NCBI GenBank assembly: GCA_001799195.1
Contig: MGSU01000160.1
Coordinates: forward strand, 2,478 to 9,029
Length of the DNA: 6,552 nt
Origin: Deltaproteobacteria bacterium RIFOXYA12_FULL_61_11
Lineage (GTDB): Bacteria > Bdellovibrionota_F > JAHFAK01 > YA12-FULL-61-11
Direction of reading: 5' to 3'
Within the stretch, counting starts at the first letter, position 1. The number at the start of each line of letters is the position of its first letter. A program made the position numbers and the translations under genes. The notes under the pieces were generated by a model that saw nothing but the letters and a program-made list of their open reading frames with translations, did no database searches and was not told the DNA's origin. Below are positions 1-6,538 of the stretch, in pieces.

Positions 1-372
1 TTCCCCCTCCTCCTCGAGCAAGGCCTCGGCTTCCTCGGGTACGGCACGCTCGAGAAGGGGATTCTCACCGGACGGGTGACCAAGGACCGCCGGTTCGACG
101 AGTTCGACCTGCGGGCGTCTGCGCCGTGGTGGGTCGGGAAGGATCACAGCCCGCAGTATGCATGTTATCGCCGCCTCCTCGAGGTAATTGTGCCACACGG
201 GCACGACGGCCTCGAGACCGCATTGGGCTACGTGTTGCAGTACCGCGAGGTTGGCGCGGCGCTCGTCGGTGTCCGCTCCCGAGCACAGCTCGAGAGCGCG
301 GTCGCGGCTCTCGACCGTCAACCCCGGTCGGAGCTCTTGGCCGAGGTCGAGGCCGAACTCCAAAAGTGTTGA
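1..372 (+). CDS. Aldo/keto reductase, C-terminal part (5' end outside window)
   Basis: The frame is open from base 1 to a TGA at 370-372, giving 123 residues with no start, so this is the end of a gene that begins upstream. The visible part matches the last third of aldo/keto reductases, NAD(P)H-dependent oxidoreductases with a TIM barrel of about 320-340 residues. Seen: a strand-7-type segment (GFLGYGTLEKGILTGRV, residues about 9-25), a DLRASAPWW segment (about 37-45, like the family's D-x-R-x-x-x-PWF), and near the end GAALVGVRSRAQLESAVAALD (about 85-105), the usual place of the cofactor-phosphate-binding Arg and following helix. The catalytic Tyr, Lys and His would lie upstream. Substrate cannot be named; the protein should be cytoplasmic. 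It converges on the glycosyltransferase ending at 407, so it is probably not part of that gene row. Confidence 0.88.
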   Translation, partial: FPLLLEQGLGFLGYGTLEKGILTGRVTKDRRFDEFDLRASAPWWVGKDHSPQYACYRRLLEVIVPHGHDGLETALGYVLQYREVGAALVGVRSRAQLESAVAALDRQPRSELLAEVEAELQKC

Positions 373-406
373 GCAGAAACCGGTCGCGAAAGCCTGCCCG
401 GTGCGT

Positions 407-1177
407 TCATTCGCGTTCACTGTCCTGGCCTTGCAGCAGTTTTGCGTAGGTCATGGCGATGGTCGCGGCCGAGGACAGGCAGATGAACAACCCGTGGCCG
501 CCGTCGCGGAAGCCCTTTTGCAAAAAATACTTGCGCAAGAACCAGTAGGCCGGCTTGGCCCCGAACAGGATCGGCGCGTTCCGGGCCGAGACGCGCACGC
601 CTTTGGCCCGCTCCTGCTCGGCCAGGCGGGTGGTATAGCGGTTGAACTTGTCGAGGTACTGTTCGAACGAGGTGTAGCTGTAATGGAGGAGCGGGGCGTG
701 GAGCCGGCCGAGCCTTACCGTCGGCTCCACGGCAGGGGTGTCGTGGATGGCCGACGGCCAGCGGGTTATACCCTTGCGGAAGAGGCGCACGAGCGGGTCC
801 GGCGACCAGCCGCACCCCCTGATCCAGCGGCCCAAGAAATAATTGTGCCGGTCGAGTTCATAGGCCTCGTAGCCTGGGCGGACAATAGCCTCGCGGAGCT
901 CCGCGGCCAGTTCGGGCGTCACCACCTCATCGGCGTCAAGCGAAAGCAACCACGGGCCCTCGGCTAGGTCGAGCCCGAGGTTTTTATTGGCGTGAAAATC
1001 TCCGCCGCTCGCGCGTACCACCACGCGAGCCCCACAGCGCTCGGCCCGGGCGGCGGTGTCATCGGTGCTCGCGTCGTCCACGACGACCAGTTCGTCGGCA
1101 AAAGCGACCGAGGCCAAGCAGCGCTCGATCACCCCCGCCTCGTTCTTCGCTGCTACCACCACGCTCAGCCCGCTCAT
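407..1177 (-). CDS. GT2 glycosyltransferase, WaaE/KdtX-like (LPS-core type)
   Basis: This gene encodes 256 residues. The GT-A fold begins at once with SVVVAAKNEAG (residues 5-15), then VVVDDASTDDT (31-41) for the nucleotide sugar, and LSLDADE (78-84), whose DAD is the metal-binding DxD motif. Past it come GRWIRGCGWSPDPLVRLFRKG and HYSYTSFEQYLDKFNRYT, both typical of the WaaE/KdtX branch, which in enterobacteria adds glucose to the lipopolysaccharide inner core. A C-terminal hydrophobic stretch probably touches the inner membrane. Length is normal for the branch, so the enzyme looks intact. I chose the ATG at 1177 rather than the reading start at 1210: it has a G-rich ribosome site (1184-1190, spacing 6), the motif follows directly, and it overlaps the upstream TGA as ATGA, implying translational coupling. 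Donor and acceptor sugars are unknown; an exopolysaccharide or other glycan role is equally possible. Confidence 0.9.
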   Translation of the reverse strand: MSGLSVVVAAKNEAGVIERCLASVAFADELVVVDDASTDDTAARAERCGARVVVRASGGDFHANKNLGLDLAEGPWLLSLDADEVVTPELAAELREAIVRPGYEAYELDRHNYFLGRWIRGCGWSPDPLVRLFRKGITRWPSAIHDTPAVEPTVRLGRLHAPLLHYSYTSFEQYLDKFNRYTTRLAEQERAKGVRVSARNAPILFGAKPAYWFLRKYFLQKGFRDGGHGLFICLSSAATIAMTYAKLLQGQDSERE

Positions 1178-1794
1178 CGCAGGTCCCCCCTGCCGACGAG
1201 GAGGCGCCAACCCTGGTGCAGTTTACCGCTGTCCAAGCCGAGATCCATGACCACCTTGACCAAGGGAGTGACCCACACGACGTCCCAACGCCCGAGGTAG
1301 CGATACGAGTAGCGGTAGCGCCAGACCAGGGCGAGATAATACAAGGCGAGAAGGACCGGCAGCCAGACTCCCAGTCCGCAAACCAGCATGAGCGCGACGA
1401 GACAAGCGAAGCGAAGGGTCAGGGAGGTCGCGAGATTCCAGCGCAGGCGGGCGAACCGTTCGCGCTCGACGGCCGAAATCAGATACACCTGATGCCTGCC
1501 ACGCCGGTGGAACCACCAGAACACCGCTCCCAGCGAACCGCGGGCACGATGTCGGACCAAGGCCCGAGGAGTGTACAGACAGCAATGCTTTGCGATGATC
1601 CGCTCGGCCAGCTCGGAGTCTTCGGAGCCAGCGGCCTGGAACCCCCCCATCTGAAGCAAAACCGACTTACGATAGATGCAGTTGCAGGTGGAAAGATGGC
1701 TAGTCGGTTGCACCTCGCCGTGGGCCATCGGCAGAAAACGCCCCAATTCACCCTCCGCTACACGCAACGCCAGTTGCTGGTACTCAACTCCCGG
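1174..1794 (-). pseudogene. GT2 glycosyltransferase fragment, N-terminal half missing
   Basis: About 206 codons are open between an in-frame TAG (1795-1797) and the TGA at 1174-1176. The content is the rear half of a family 2 glycosyltransferase: STCNCIYRKSVLLQMGGF, then GSEDSELAERI, the acceptor/catalytic-base region (compare family versions such as NxLxRRxxLxxVGGFDE...GEDxxLxxR). A strongly hydrophobic segment (SLTLRFACLVALMLVCGLG, then WLPVLLALYYLALVW) supplies one or two membrane helices. The nucleotide-binding N terminus and the DxD motif, about 100 residues, are absent. Translation of all three minus-strand frames back to the methyltransferase stop at 1967 did not reveal them, so this is a 5' deletion or replacement rather than a single frameshift. 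No credible start exists: the candidates are a TTG at 1767 and an ATG at 1728, neither with a clear ribosome site. It overlaps the next gene by ATGA, a relic of operon organisation. It could still be translated as a short membrane protein, but should not act as a transferase alone. Confidence 0.72.
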
Positions 1795-1869
1795 CTACTC
1801 GAGGAGATCGACTAATCCGTATCCCCTCAGTCTTGGGTGGATTGCAGATTGTTCATCACCATTTTTGGG

Positions 1870-1896
1870 GTGGCGCCGACGGGGGTCCCCCGCCAC
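1870..1896. repeat. Inverted repeat with G5-T-C5 core
   Basis: GTGGCG at 1870-1875 pairs with CGCCAC at 1891-1896. Inside lies CGGGGGTCCCCCG (1880-1892), a perfect odd-centred palindrome. The outer and inner stems share bases near 1891, so the folded form would have an asymmetric bulge on the left. No T-run follows on either strand, so it is not a standard intrinsic terminator. It may belong to a REP-like or small mobile repeat; copy number in the genome is unknown. Confidence 0.5.
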
Positions 1897-1911
1897 GCGC
1901 AAGCATGAGCA

Positions 1912-1950
1912 TGGTGGGGGTGAGAGGCGACAGGACCCCTTGCCCCACCA
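1912..1950. repeat. 8-bp perfect inverted repeat, 23-base spacer
   Basis: TGGTGGGG (1912-1919) and CCCCACCA (1943-1950) are exact reverse complements separated by 23 bases. The repeat lies 17 bases beyond the methyltransferase stop. It could form a stem in the transcript and slow or protect the mRNA after the methyltransferase gene, but there is no uridine tract, so termination is not indicated. Confidence 0.45.
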
Positions 1951-1966
1951 AGACAGAACACTTACA

Positions 1967-2614
1967 CTAAGTCTCTCCGTTCTCTGGTTTTTTCAAGAGC
2001 ACCAGTTCGATCGTGCCGAAGGTGACCAACTTCCGCTCTACCACCTCCACCGCGGGGAGCCCGGCGACCAGAGGCGCGAGACCTCCTGCCAGTTGATACT
2101 GCTGCTGGTGGCGCAGGTGGTCCAACCCAGCCGCGCACTCGAAGCAGAGGATGACCAGCCGCGCCAACCATCCCAGGGGGAAGGAATAGGGTCTGGGGTG
2201 AAAATCCACCAGCAGGATCGTTCCTCCCGGCCGAACCACCCGGTCGAGTTCTGCCAGGGCCGCAACCCGGATTTCGCCGGGCAGCTCGTGCAGGGTCAGC
2301 ATGGCCAGCCCGAGCTCGAATGCCGCCGACGGATAGGGCAGGGCTGCCGCATTGCCAAGCGTGAGTTCAGCTTCGTCGCCAAGCTTGCGGACCGCCTGCC
2401 CGAGCATGGCCGGGGAAGCATCCAACCCGGTGACCGTATAGCCCGCCCGGCGGAACAAGGCGAGGTTGCTGCCGGTGCCGCACCCGACCTCAAACATCTT
2501 CCTGCCCGTGCCCGGGCCTGCCAAGCGCAGGGCCAAGGCTCGCAGGCCGGCGTTGAAGGGTTCGAGCAAGAGGTCGAAATACGGAGCCTGGAACGCATAG
2601 GGATCGCGGGCCAT
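1967..2614 (-). CDS. Class I SAM-dependent methyltransferase (UbiE/Methyltransf_11 type)
   Basis: This gene encodes 215 residues, usual for a single-domain class I methyltransferase. Motif I is MFEVGCGTGSN (residues 40-50), the glycine-rich loop that holds S-adenosylmethionine. The ribose-binding acid is D65 in GLDASPAML. Then come LTLGNAAALPYPSAAFELGLAMLTLHEL (motifs II and III) and RVVRPGGTILLVDFHP, the post-III strand. A hydrophobic piece, PLGWLARLVILCFECAAG, may form a substrate pocket or touch the membrane. The fold resembles UbiE/MenG-like enzymes acting on lipids, quinones or small molecules, but the substrate cannot be read here. I chose the ATG at 2614: it has a ribosome site (2620-2624, spacing 5) and the family-like N terminus MARDPYAFQAPYFDLLLEPFN. 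A longer version reaching 2728 would overlap the SGNH gene and adds a non-family leader. Surface-glycan or lipid methylation is an inference from the neighbours. Confidence 0.88.
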   Translation of the reverse strand: MARDPYAFQAPYFDLLLEPFNAGLRALALRLAGPGTGRKMFEVGCGTGSNLALFRRAGYTVTGLDASPAMLGQAVRKLGDEAELTLGNAAALPYPSAAFELGLAMLTLHELPGEIRVAALAELDRVVRPGGTILLVDFHPRPYSFPLGWLARLVILCFECAAGLDHLRHQQQYQLAGGLAPLVAGLPAVEVVERKLVTFGTIELVLLKKPENGET

Positions 2615-2619
2615 GCACG

Positions 2620-2624
2620 TCTCC
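2620..2624 (-). promoter_or_regulatory. Ribosome binding site of the methyltransferase gene
   Basis: On the minus strand GGAGA lies five bases before the ATG at 2614. It decides the start: the longer frame reaching 2728 lacks such support and overlaps the SGNH gene. Confidence 0.6.
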
Positions 2625-2646
2625 AAGAAGAAACCCAGCACCGAGA

Positions 2647-2672
2647 CCCTACCCCGGGAACCATGGGTAGGG
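2647..2672 (-). other. Hairpin between SGNH hydrolase and methyltransferase genes
   Basis: In the 85-base gap, CCCTACCC (minus-strand copy at 2665-2672) and GGGTAGGG (2647-2654) form a perfect 8-bp stem with a 10-base loop. On the minus strand the stem is followed by GTCTCGGTGC rather than a T-run; a pyrimidine tract (TTTCTTCTT) comes only about 17 bases later, just before the methyltransferase ribosome site. It is therefore not a classic intrinsic terminator. A role as mRNA stabiliser, processing site or partial attenuator between the two genes is possible. Confidence 0.5.
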
Positions 2673-2699
2673 CAAGAGTGAGGACCGACCCAAGGGACC

Positions 2700-3704
2700 T
2701 CACCGAACCCGTGTTGCTCCCAGGACACCGATGAGCGCCGAATGCTCGAGGAAGACGCGCTCCAGGGTTTCGGCGATAATCTGGTCCCCGCTCTCGGTCA
2801 GGTGAATACCGTCGTTTTTAAACGAGGCCTCCCGTTCGAGGCGAGGCAGGGCGGCAAAGACGGCTGCAAGGTCAACCAAGGGCGCTTGCTCTGCGGCGGC
2901 AACGGCACGTACGACCTCGACGTAGCGTTCGTGCAGCGGGAGCAACTCGGCCGGGTCGTGCAGGTATCGTCCGGTAAGGTACAAGGGTTCTTTACCGCGC
3001 ACGTGTCCGGATGGAGCGGTGAGGAGCACGGGGACGCTGCCGTTGTCCCTTGCCGATCGCACCATGGCCTCGAGGTTGGCGTGAAAATCCTCGAGGGAGA
3101 CCCGTTCCGGACGCCGATCGCCCAGGGCGAAGAAAACCTTGCCGATAAGCTGGGCCACGCGGAAGGAATGGAAGGCGCGCAGGAGGGCGAGGGGGTGCCT
3201 CGGCTCGGCCGCGCCGAGGTCTTTATCCGGGAGACCGAAGCTCTGCCAGTGGTCATTCCAACCGAAGAAGAAGGTAACGATCGCGGGTCTCAGGGGGAGG
3301 ACATCGCGCCGCAACTGGTGCAATCCCTGGAAGGTAGACCACCCGCTGACCCCGACATTGAAGAAGGCATCCTTGGCCGCGGGAGCCCACGCCGCTACTC
3401 TGCGTTCGAAGAAGCGGTCGTAGAACCCGAACTCGGTGCAGGAATCGCCCAGGAAGGCGACGACAGGCCGCCGGTTGCGCCAGGCCGCGAGCCGCTCGGC
3501 ATAGTCCTTGGGCACCCAGAGGAGGTGCCGGTCGACGGTGTACTGTTCTTGCAGGATGAGAGGGTCCGGCCAACCGACCTGCAACCTGGTCGGAAAAAAG
3601 GGGAACTCGAAACCGAGGCAGCGCAGGAGGAACTCGGCGAGGGCCAACGCCACGAGAAAACCCAGGCCCAGGGCCAAGAGCTTCCTGCCTACCCCACGCG
3701 CCAT
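2700..3704 (-). CDS. Membrane-anchored SGNH/GDSL hydrolase
   Basis: This gene encodes 334 residues. An N-terminal signal anchor (about residues 9-30, LLALGLGFLVALALAEFLL, after a basic MARGVGRK start) places the domain outside the inner membrane. All four SGNH blocks are visible: FLGDSCTEFG with nucleophile Ser88, FFNVGVSGWS with the block II glycine (118 or 121), FFFGWND with Asn150, and NDGIHLTESGD with Asp298 and His301. Ser-Asp-His complete the triad, and the block II Gly and block III Asn form the oxyanion hole. The family cleaves or transfers ester-linked acyl groups; many members beside glycosyltransferases acetylate or deacetylate polysaccharides, so that role is inferred. I chose the ATG at 3704 over an in-frame TTG at 3719: the purine tract AAGGGAGG (3707-3714) lies between them and serves the ATG. 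The gene begins 28 bases after the GH94-like stop, so co-transcription is likely. Confidence 0.9.
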   Translation of the reverse strand: MARGVGRKLLALGLGFLVALALAEFLLRCLGFEFPFFPTRLQVGWPDPLILQEQYTVDRHLLWVPKDYAERLAAWRNRRPVVAFLGDSCTEFGFYDRFFERRVAAWAPAAKDAFFNVGVSGWSTFQGLHQLRRDVLPLRPAIVTFFFGWNDHWQSFGLPDKDLGAAEPRHPLALLRAFHSFRVAQLIGKVFFALGDRRPERVSLEDFHANLEAMVRSARDNGSVPVLLTAPSGHVRGKEPLYLTGRYLHDPAELLPLHERYVEVVRAVAAAEQAPLVDLAAVFAALPRLEREASFKNDGIHLTESGDQIIAETLERVFLEHSALIGVLGATRVR

Positions 3705-3706
3705 AT

Positions 3707-3714
3707 CCTCCCTT
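3707..3714 (-). promoter_or_regulatory. Ribosome binding site of the SGNH hydrolase gene
   Basis: The minus strand reads AAGGGAGG and then AT before the ATG at 3704. The AAGGG part is at usable spacing (5); the GGAGG part would be unusually close. It favours this ATG over the TTG at 3719, which lies upstream of the purine tract. Confidence 0.6.
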
Positions 3715-3732
3715 CCCAACCCACACCGTCCC

Positions 3733-6387
3733 CTACCAACTCAACCGGAAGTGCAGGGGGGTCACGGGTTCAAACACCACGTCGCGCACGACATAGCCCT
3801 GCTCGTCCGGGGTGACCGTGGAGCTGAGGCCGTCGAGGTCCAAGGTCGCGCTCTGGATGTCCTGGGGTAGGCGCAGGCGGAGCTGGCGGCGCGCGCCGGG
3901 AGAACCTCTGAGGAAACCGGCATAGGCCCTCGGCTCTTTCCGGAGGCCGAGCACCGGCGTGGTGAGTTCGAAGCGTTCGGGTCGCTCCGGCGGTGCCACG
4001 GTGAGACCCCGGGGTCCCGGTAGGATACCGCAGGCCCGGTACAGTCCGAGGAGCCACATCGCGTCCCCGTTGGCGTTCATCACCGGGAAGTCGGTCATCG
4101 GGGTCACCGGCGAGGTCCAGGTCAGCCCTGCTTGCGGGTGGGGAGGGGCGTAGACCCCATCCGGACCGGACCAGATCCCCGCCCATTGCCGAGGGAACAG
4201 ACGGGCATGGGTCGCATAGGTCGTCTCGCGGAGGTGGGTGAAGGCGGCATCCTCAAGACCGGCGACCTTATACCCCCAGGTCAGGAGGTGGGCCACGGCC
4301 GGCCAGACCATGTTGCCGTGCCACAACGGCGCGCCGATCGGGGACGGACCGTCGAGGCGCTGGGCGATGGTCGCGAGCAGGGCCTCTCGTCGTGCGTCGG
4401 GGAGATTGCCCGCGATCAAGGGCCAGACCTGGGCCTCGAGTTGCGGTTCACCCTCACCGAGGGCGACCGGATGATTGAGCGCATCGCGCAACCAAGCGCG
4501 GCGGAAGTAGCCCGTTTCGAGCCACTGGTCCGCAACCGGCTGCTCCAGCCTCCGGGCGGTTTCGCGCAACTCCTCGGCGAGCGCCGGCTCCCGGTCCCCC
4601 AAGGCCTCGGCGAGGAACGGGAGGACATAGAGCGCGAGTTGGCTGTTGGGCACGGATTCGCCGTGCTGCACCGAATGGCCGTACTCGATACCCACATTGG
4701 CCTTGGTCACGGCGCTCTCGAAGACCACGGCATCGCTCCAGTCCCCGTCGCCGATCTTGACCAGGCCGTGCTCGCCGAAACCCACCGCCGAACGGAGATG
4801 GCGCAGGGCCGCAACCAGATGGGATCGGACCGAGTAGTCCAGCTCGGGGGACGGTGGAGGGGCTCCTCGGGGGTGATACGCGTTGGCCTCGTCGAGGAAG
4901 GCCAGATCGCCGGTCAGGCCGAGATATTCTCCCATGGCCAAGAAGAGGTAGAGGTCGAGGTCCGAGGGATACCGGTGGATGGTGGCATGCTCGTGCATGC
5001 CGTGCCCGGCGAAGCTGTAAGGGATGGCGCCGTCGCTCCCGCGGGTGAGCCGTAACAGCAAGCGCAACTGGTCCCTGGCAAGCTCGGGATCGGCATACAC
5101 CAGGGGCAAGGTGAACAGAGCCTGGTCGCGGGGTGCGCCGTCCGCTCCGTGGAGATAGAGGTAGGCCGATCCCTGCGGCACCACCCGAACTCCCCAATAA
5201 TCGCGATAGCCAACCGCCGAACGTAGCAAGTACGAGCGCCACATCGCCTCGCGGGAAAGGCTCTCTTCGCCTTCGGCGCTGAACGTGGTCAGGGAGCGCC
5301 GCCACCAAGCAAGGGTTGCAGTAAAAGGTTCTGCTCCTCGGCCGAGGGCGAGGACCCGGTCGAGTTCCCCGGCCCGGTACGCATACCCGTAGGCGAAGCG
5401 CAAGCGCACCCGACCTCCCGGTGGCAAGGATAGCACGCTGCGGGCGAGGAAAAGATGGGGCTGGCCATAGGCGGAGACAGCCTGCGGCGCGGGGAGGGGG
5501 AAGGTTACGGGCAAACGGGGCTCCTCGAGCCCCTGTGGGAACACCTCGCGCTGCTGGAAGCTCGCGCCGTCCAGCGGTCCCTCGAGCACTGCCAAAAATT
5601 GGGTCGGCGGATAGTAATCGATCGAAGCCGGCTCGTCCCGTGGCGGGATTCTGAGGCCCGGGCGCACGAGCTTCTCGGCCAGGAGCACGCGCTTGGCGGT
5701 ATCGACGCTGACCCGTTCGAGAAAGAGGCGGTTGAGTTCGTCGCGCTTGAGATCGCCCCTCCACGCGGCGAGATCTCCGCTGCGCAACCACTGGGTGCGC
5801 AGTTGGTGGGCATTGATGTCCCAGTATTCGAAGTGCTCGATCGACCGTTCCCCCGGTCCGAGGTTCTCGAGCACCACCTCGCTGAGCAGGGCAGGCAGAT
5901 CCCCGGCCGGAGCATAGGTCGTCCTGCTCACCCGCAGGTCTGCGTGCTCGATCACCGAGCGGACATAGCCCAGGCCGAAGATCCTCGTGGTCGTGGCCCC
6001 CTTGGGCCTGGACCGGTAGGCCGTGGACCAGGTTTTACCGTTCTCGCGCAGGAAGGAATATCCACCGGAAAAATTGCGACCTTGCTCGTCGAAGCGGTTG
6101 GCCAGGAAGGGCCCGCGATCTTGCCCGAACAGGACGATGTGGCCGTCATTGGTGGCCAGGGCGTTGATCCGGTCGTTGCCGAGCTGGTGCCAGTGCAGCT
6201 TACCGTTGCCGCCGCAGACCGTCGGGTACTCGGGAGAAGTCGGGGCTAGCTGGTCAAGGGTGTAGTCGAAGGCCGGGAAGCCGTACGGGTCGGTCGTCCA
6301 GGTGCCGAAAACCCCGCCGTCTCCGTAGTCGGCGACTGCAACGCTCATCCCAAACAATAGAAACACCGAAAGCATCGCTCGGTGCAT
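3733..6387 (-). CDS. Secreted GH94-like (alpha/alpha)6 glycoside phosphorylase/hydrolase
   Basis: This gene encodes 884 residues. A Sec signal peptide (MHRAMLSVFLLFGMSVAVA) is followed by a likely cut after AVA (19/20), giving an exported protein. The N-terminal part looks like the GH94 beta-sandwich: GNGKLHWHQLGNDRINALATNDG, then GGYSFLRENGKTWSTAYRSRP (Y110), then FGLGYVRSVIEHADLRVSRTTYAPAGDLPALLSEVVLENLG. The helical barrel (about 400-780) carries HGLVKIGDGDWSDAVVF, with DWSD at 549-552 where GH94 enzymes have DWND bearing the general-acid Asp, then HGESV (576-579), LWHGNMVWP (688-696) and MNANGDAMWLLG (770-781). A C-terminal beta-rich tail follows. GH94 enzymes phosphorolyse beta-glucosides such as cellobiose, chitobiose or laminaribiose, or trim cyclic beta-1,2-glucan; most are cytoplasmic, so export is odd and hydrolysis may be the real activity. 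The ATG at 6387 was chosen for its GGAGG (spacing 5) and the signal peptide. The GH94 assignment is from motif memory; another (alpha/alpha)6 family remains possible. Confidence 0.8.
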   Translation of the reverse strand: MHRAMLSVFLLFGMSVAVADYGDGGVFGTWTTDPYGFPAFDYTLDQLAPTSPEYPTVCGGNGKLHWHQLGNDRINALATNDGHIVLFGQDRGPFLANRFDEQGRNFSGGYSFLRENGKTWSTAYRSRPKGATTTRIFGLGYVRSVIEHADLRVSRTTYAPAGDLPALLSEVVLENLGPGERSIEHFEYWDINAHQLRTQWLRSGDLAAWRGDLKRDELNRLFLERVSVDTAKRVLLAEKLVRPGLRIPPRDEPASIDYYPPTQFLAVLEGPLDGASFQQREVFPQGLEEPRLPVTFPLPAPQAVSAYGQPHLFLARSVLSLPPGGRVRLRFAYGYAYRAGELDRVLALGRGAEPFTATLAWWRRSLTTFSAEGEESLSREAMWRSYLLRSAVGYRDYWGVRVVPQGSAYLYLHGADGAPRDQALFTLPLVYADPELARDQLRLLLRLTRGSDGAIPYSFAGHGMHEHATIHRYPSDLDLYLFLAMGEYLGLTGDLAFLDEANAYHPRGAPPPSPELDYSVRSHLVAALRHLRSAVGFGEHGLVKIGDGDWSDAVVFESAVTKANVGIEYGHSVQHGESVPNSQLALYVLPFLAEALGDREPALAEELRETARRLEQPVADQWLETGYFRRAWLRDALNHPVALGEGEPQLEAQVWPLIAGNLPDARREALLATIAQRLDGPSPIGAPLWHGNMVWPAVAHLLTWGYKVAGLEDAAFTHLRETTYATHARLFPRQWAGIWSGPDGVYAPPHPQAGLTWTSPVTPMTDFPVMNANGDAMWLLGLYRACGILPGPRGLTVAPPERPERFELTTPVLGLRKEPRAYAGFLRGSPGARRQLRLRLPQDIQSATLDLDGLSSTVTPDEQGYVVRDVVFEPVTPLHFRLSW

Positions 6388-6390
6388 GAA

Positions 6391-6397
6391 CCCCTCC
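6391..6397 (-). promoter_or_regulatory. Ribosome binding site of the GH94-like gene
   Basis: The minus strand reads GGAGGGG followed by TTC and the ATG at 6387; the GGAGG core is five bases from the start. It fixes this ATG against the non-ATG frame extension to 6495 and places the signal peptide at the N terminus. Confidence 0.7.
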
Positions 6398-6434
6398 ACG
6401 GTCTTTCCAAGCGTCCCCCAGAGGGCGACCGAAC

Positions 6435-6463
6435 TCCATACCATACCGCGACTGATCCGGCAA
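6435..6463 (-). promoter_or_regulatory. Weak sigma70-like promoter candidate for the GH94-like gene
   Basis: On the minus strand TTGCCG (6458-6463, 4 of 6 to TTGACA) and TATGGA (6435-6440, 3 of 6 to TATAAT) are separated by exactly 17 bases. Transcription would begin near 6428, giving a leader of about 40 bases. Position and spacing are good but the hexamers are weak, so this is a candidate only. It would drive the whole minus-strand row. Confidence 0.3.
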
Positions 6464-6510
6464 CCCGAAGATGTTGCAGGGGTGTGCGTCAGCAAAGAGG
6501 GGATAGGTGC

Positions 6511-6538
6511 TTGACCTTTCCTGGCGGTGTGATATTGT
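6511..6538 (+). promoter_or_regulatory. Sigma70-like promoter for a gene beyond the right edge
   Basis: TTGACC (6511-6516, 5 of 6 to TTGACA) and TATTGT (6533-6538, 4 of 6 to TATAAT) have a 16-base spacer. It points right, out of the window and away from the GH94-like gene. The predicted transcription start falls within the dyad that follows, an arrangement typical of a repressed promoter. Confidence 0.45.

Larger units (their letters stand above)
1798..1966. other. Hairpin-rich intergenic stretch, no gene recognised
   Basis: About 170 bases between the methyltransferase stop and the glycosyltransferase fragment hold no supportable gene. All three minus-strand frames are stop-interrupted, and the short open pieces resemble nothing known. 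The stretch is full of G and C runs that pair with each other. TGGTGGGG (1912-1919) matches CCCCACCA (1943-1950). GTGGCG (1870-1875) matches CGCCAC (1891-1896) around an inner GGGGG-T-CCCCC palindrome (1881-1891). CATG-AG-CATG sits at 1904-1913. Several of these pairings exclude one another. The texture fits an intergenic repeat or the scar of a rearrangement that removed the front of the adjacent glycosyltransferase. No promoter could be assigned with confidence. Confidence 0.5.

Noticed and set aside
379-402. ACCGG/CCGGT inverted repeat between the convergent genes, as a terminator
   Set aside because: The stem is only 5 bp with a 14-base loop and no T-run on either strand, which is easily expected by chance at this GC content.
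1811-1970. ACTAA direct repeats at 1811-1815 and 1966-1970 as target-site duplications of a 150-base insertion
   Set aside because: Five bases match easily by chance, and the ends just inside do not form terminal inverted repeats. Worth recalling only if the stretch proves multi-copy.
2615-2728. N-terminal extension of the methyltransferase to 2728
   Set aside because: It would overlap the end of the SGNH gene, run through the hairpin and add residues unlike the family. The ATG at 2614 has its own ribosome site.
1676-2734. Long plus-strand open frame of about 350 codons
   Set aside because: It is antisense to the methyltransferase and glycosyltransferase fragment and runs through the hairpin-rich gap. 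The composition is low-complexity Gln/Arg/Gly as expected from a GC-rich antisense frame, and no domain is recognisable.
2742-3815. Plus-strand open frame of about 357 codons opposite the SGNH hydrolase
   Set aside because: It is the antisense shadow of a gene with all four SGNH blocks in order. It also crosses the gap into the GH94-like gene, and no motif is recognisable.
4454-5791. Minus-strand open frame of about 445 codons inside the GH94-like gene
   Set aside because: It is in a different frame of the same strand, rich in Arg, Pro and Gly, with no motifs. The overlapping GH94-like frame has a signal peptide, ribosome site and family motifs.
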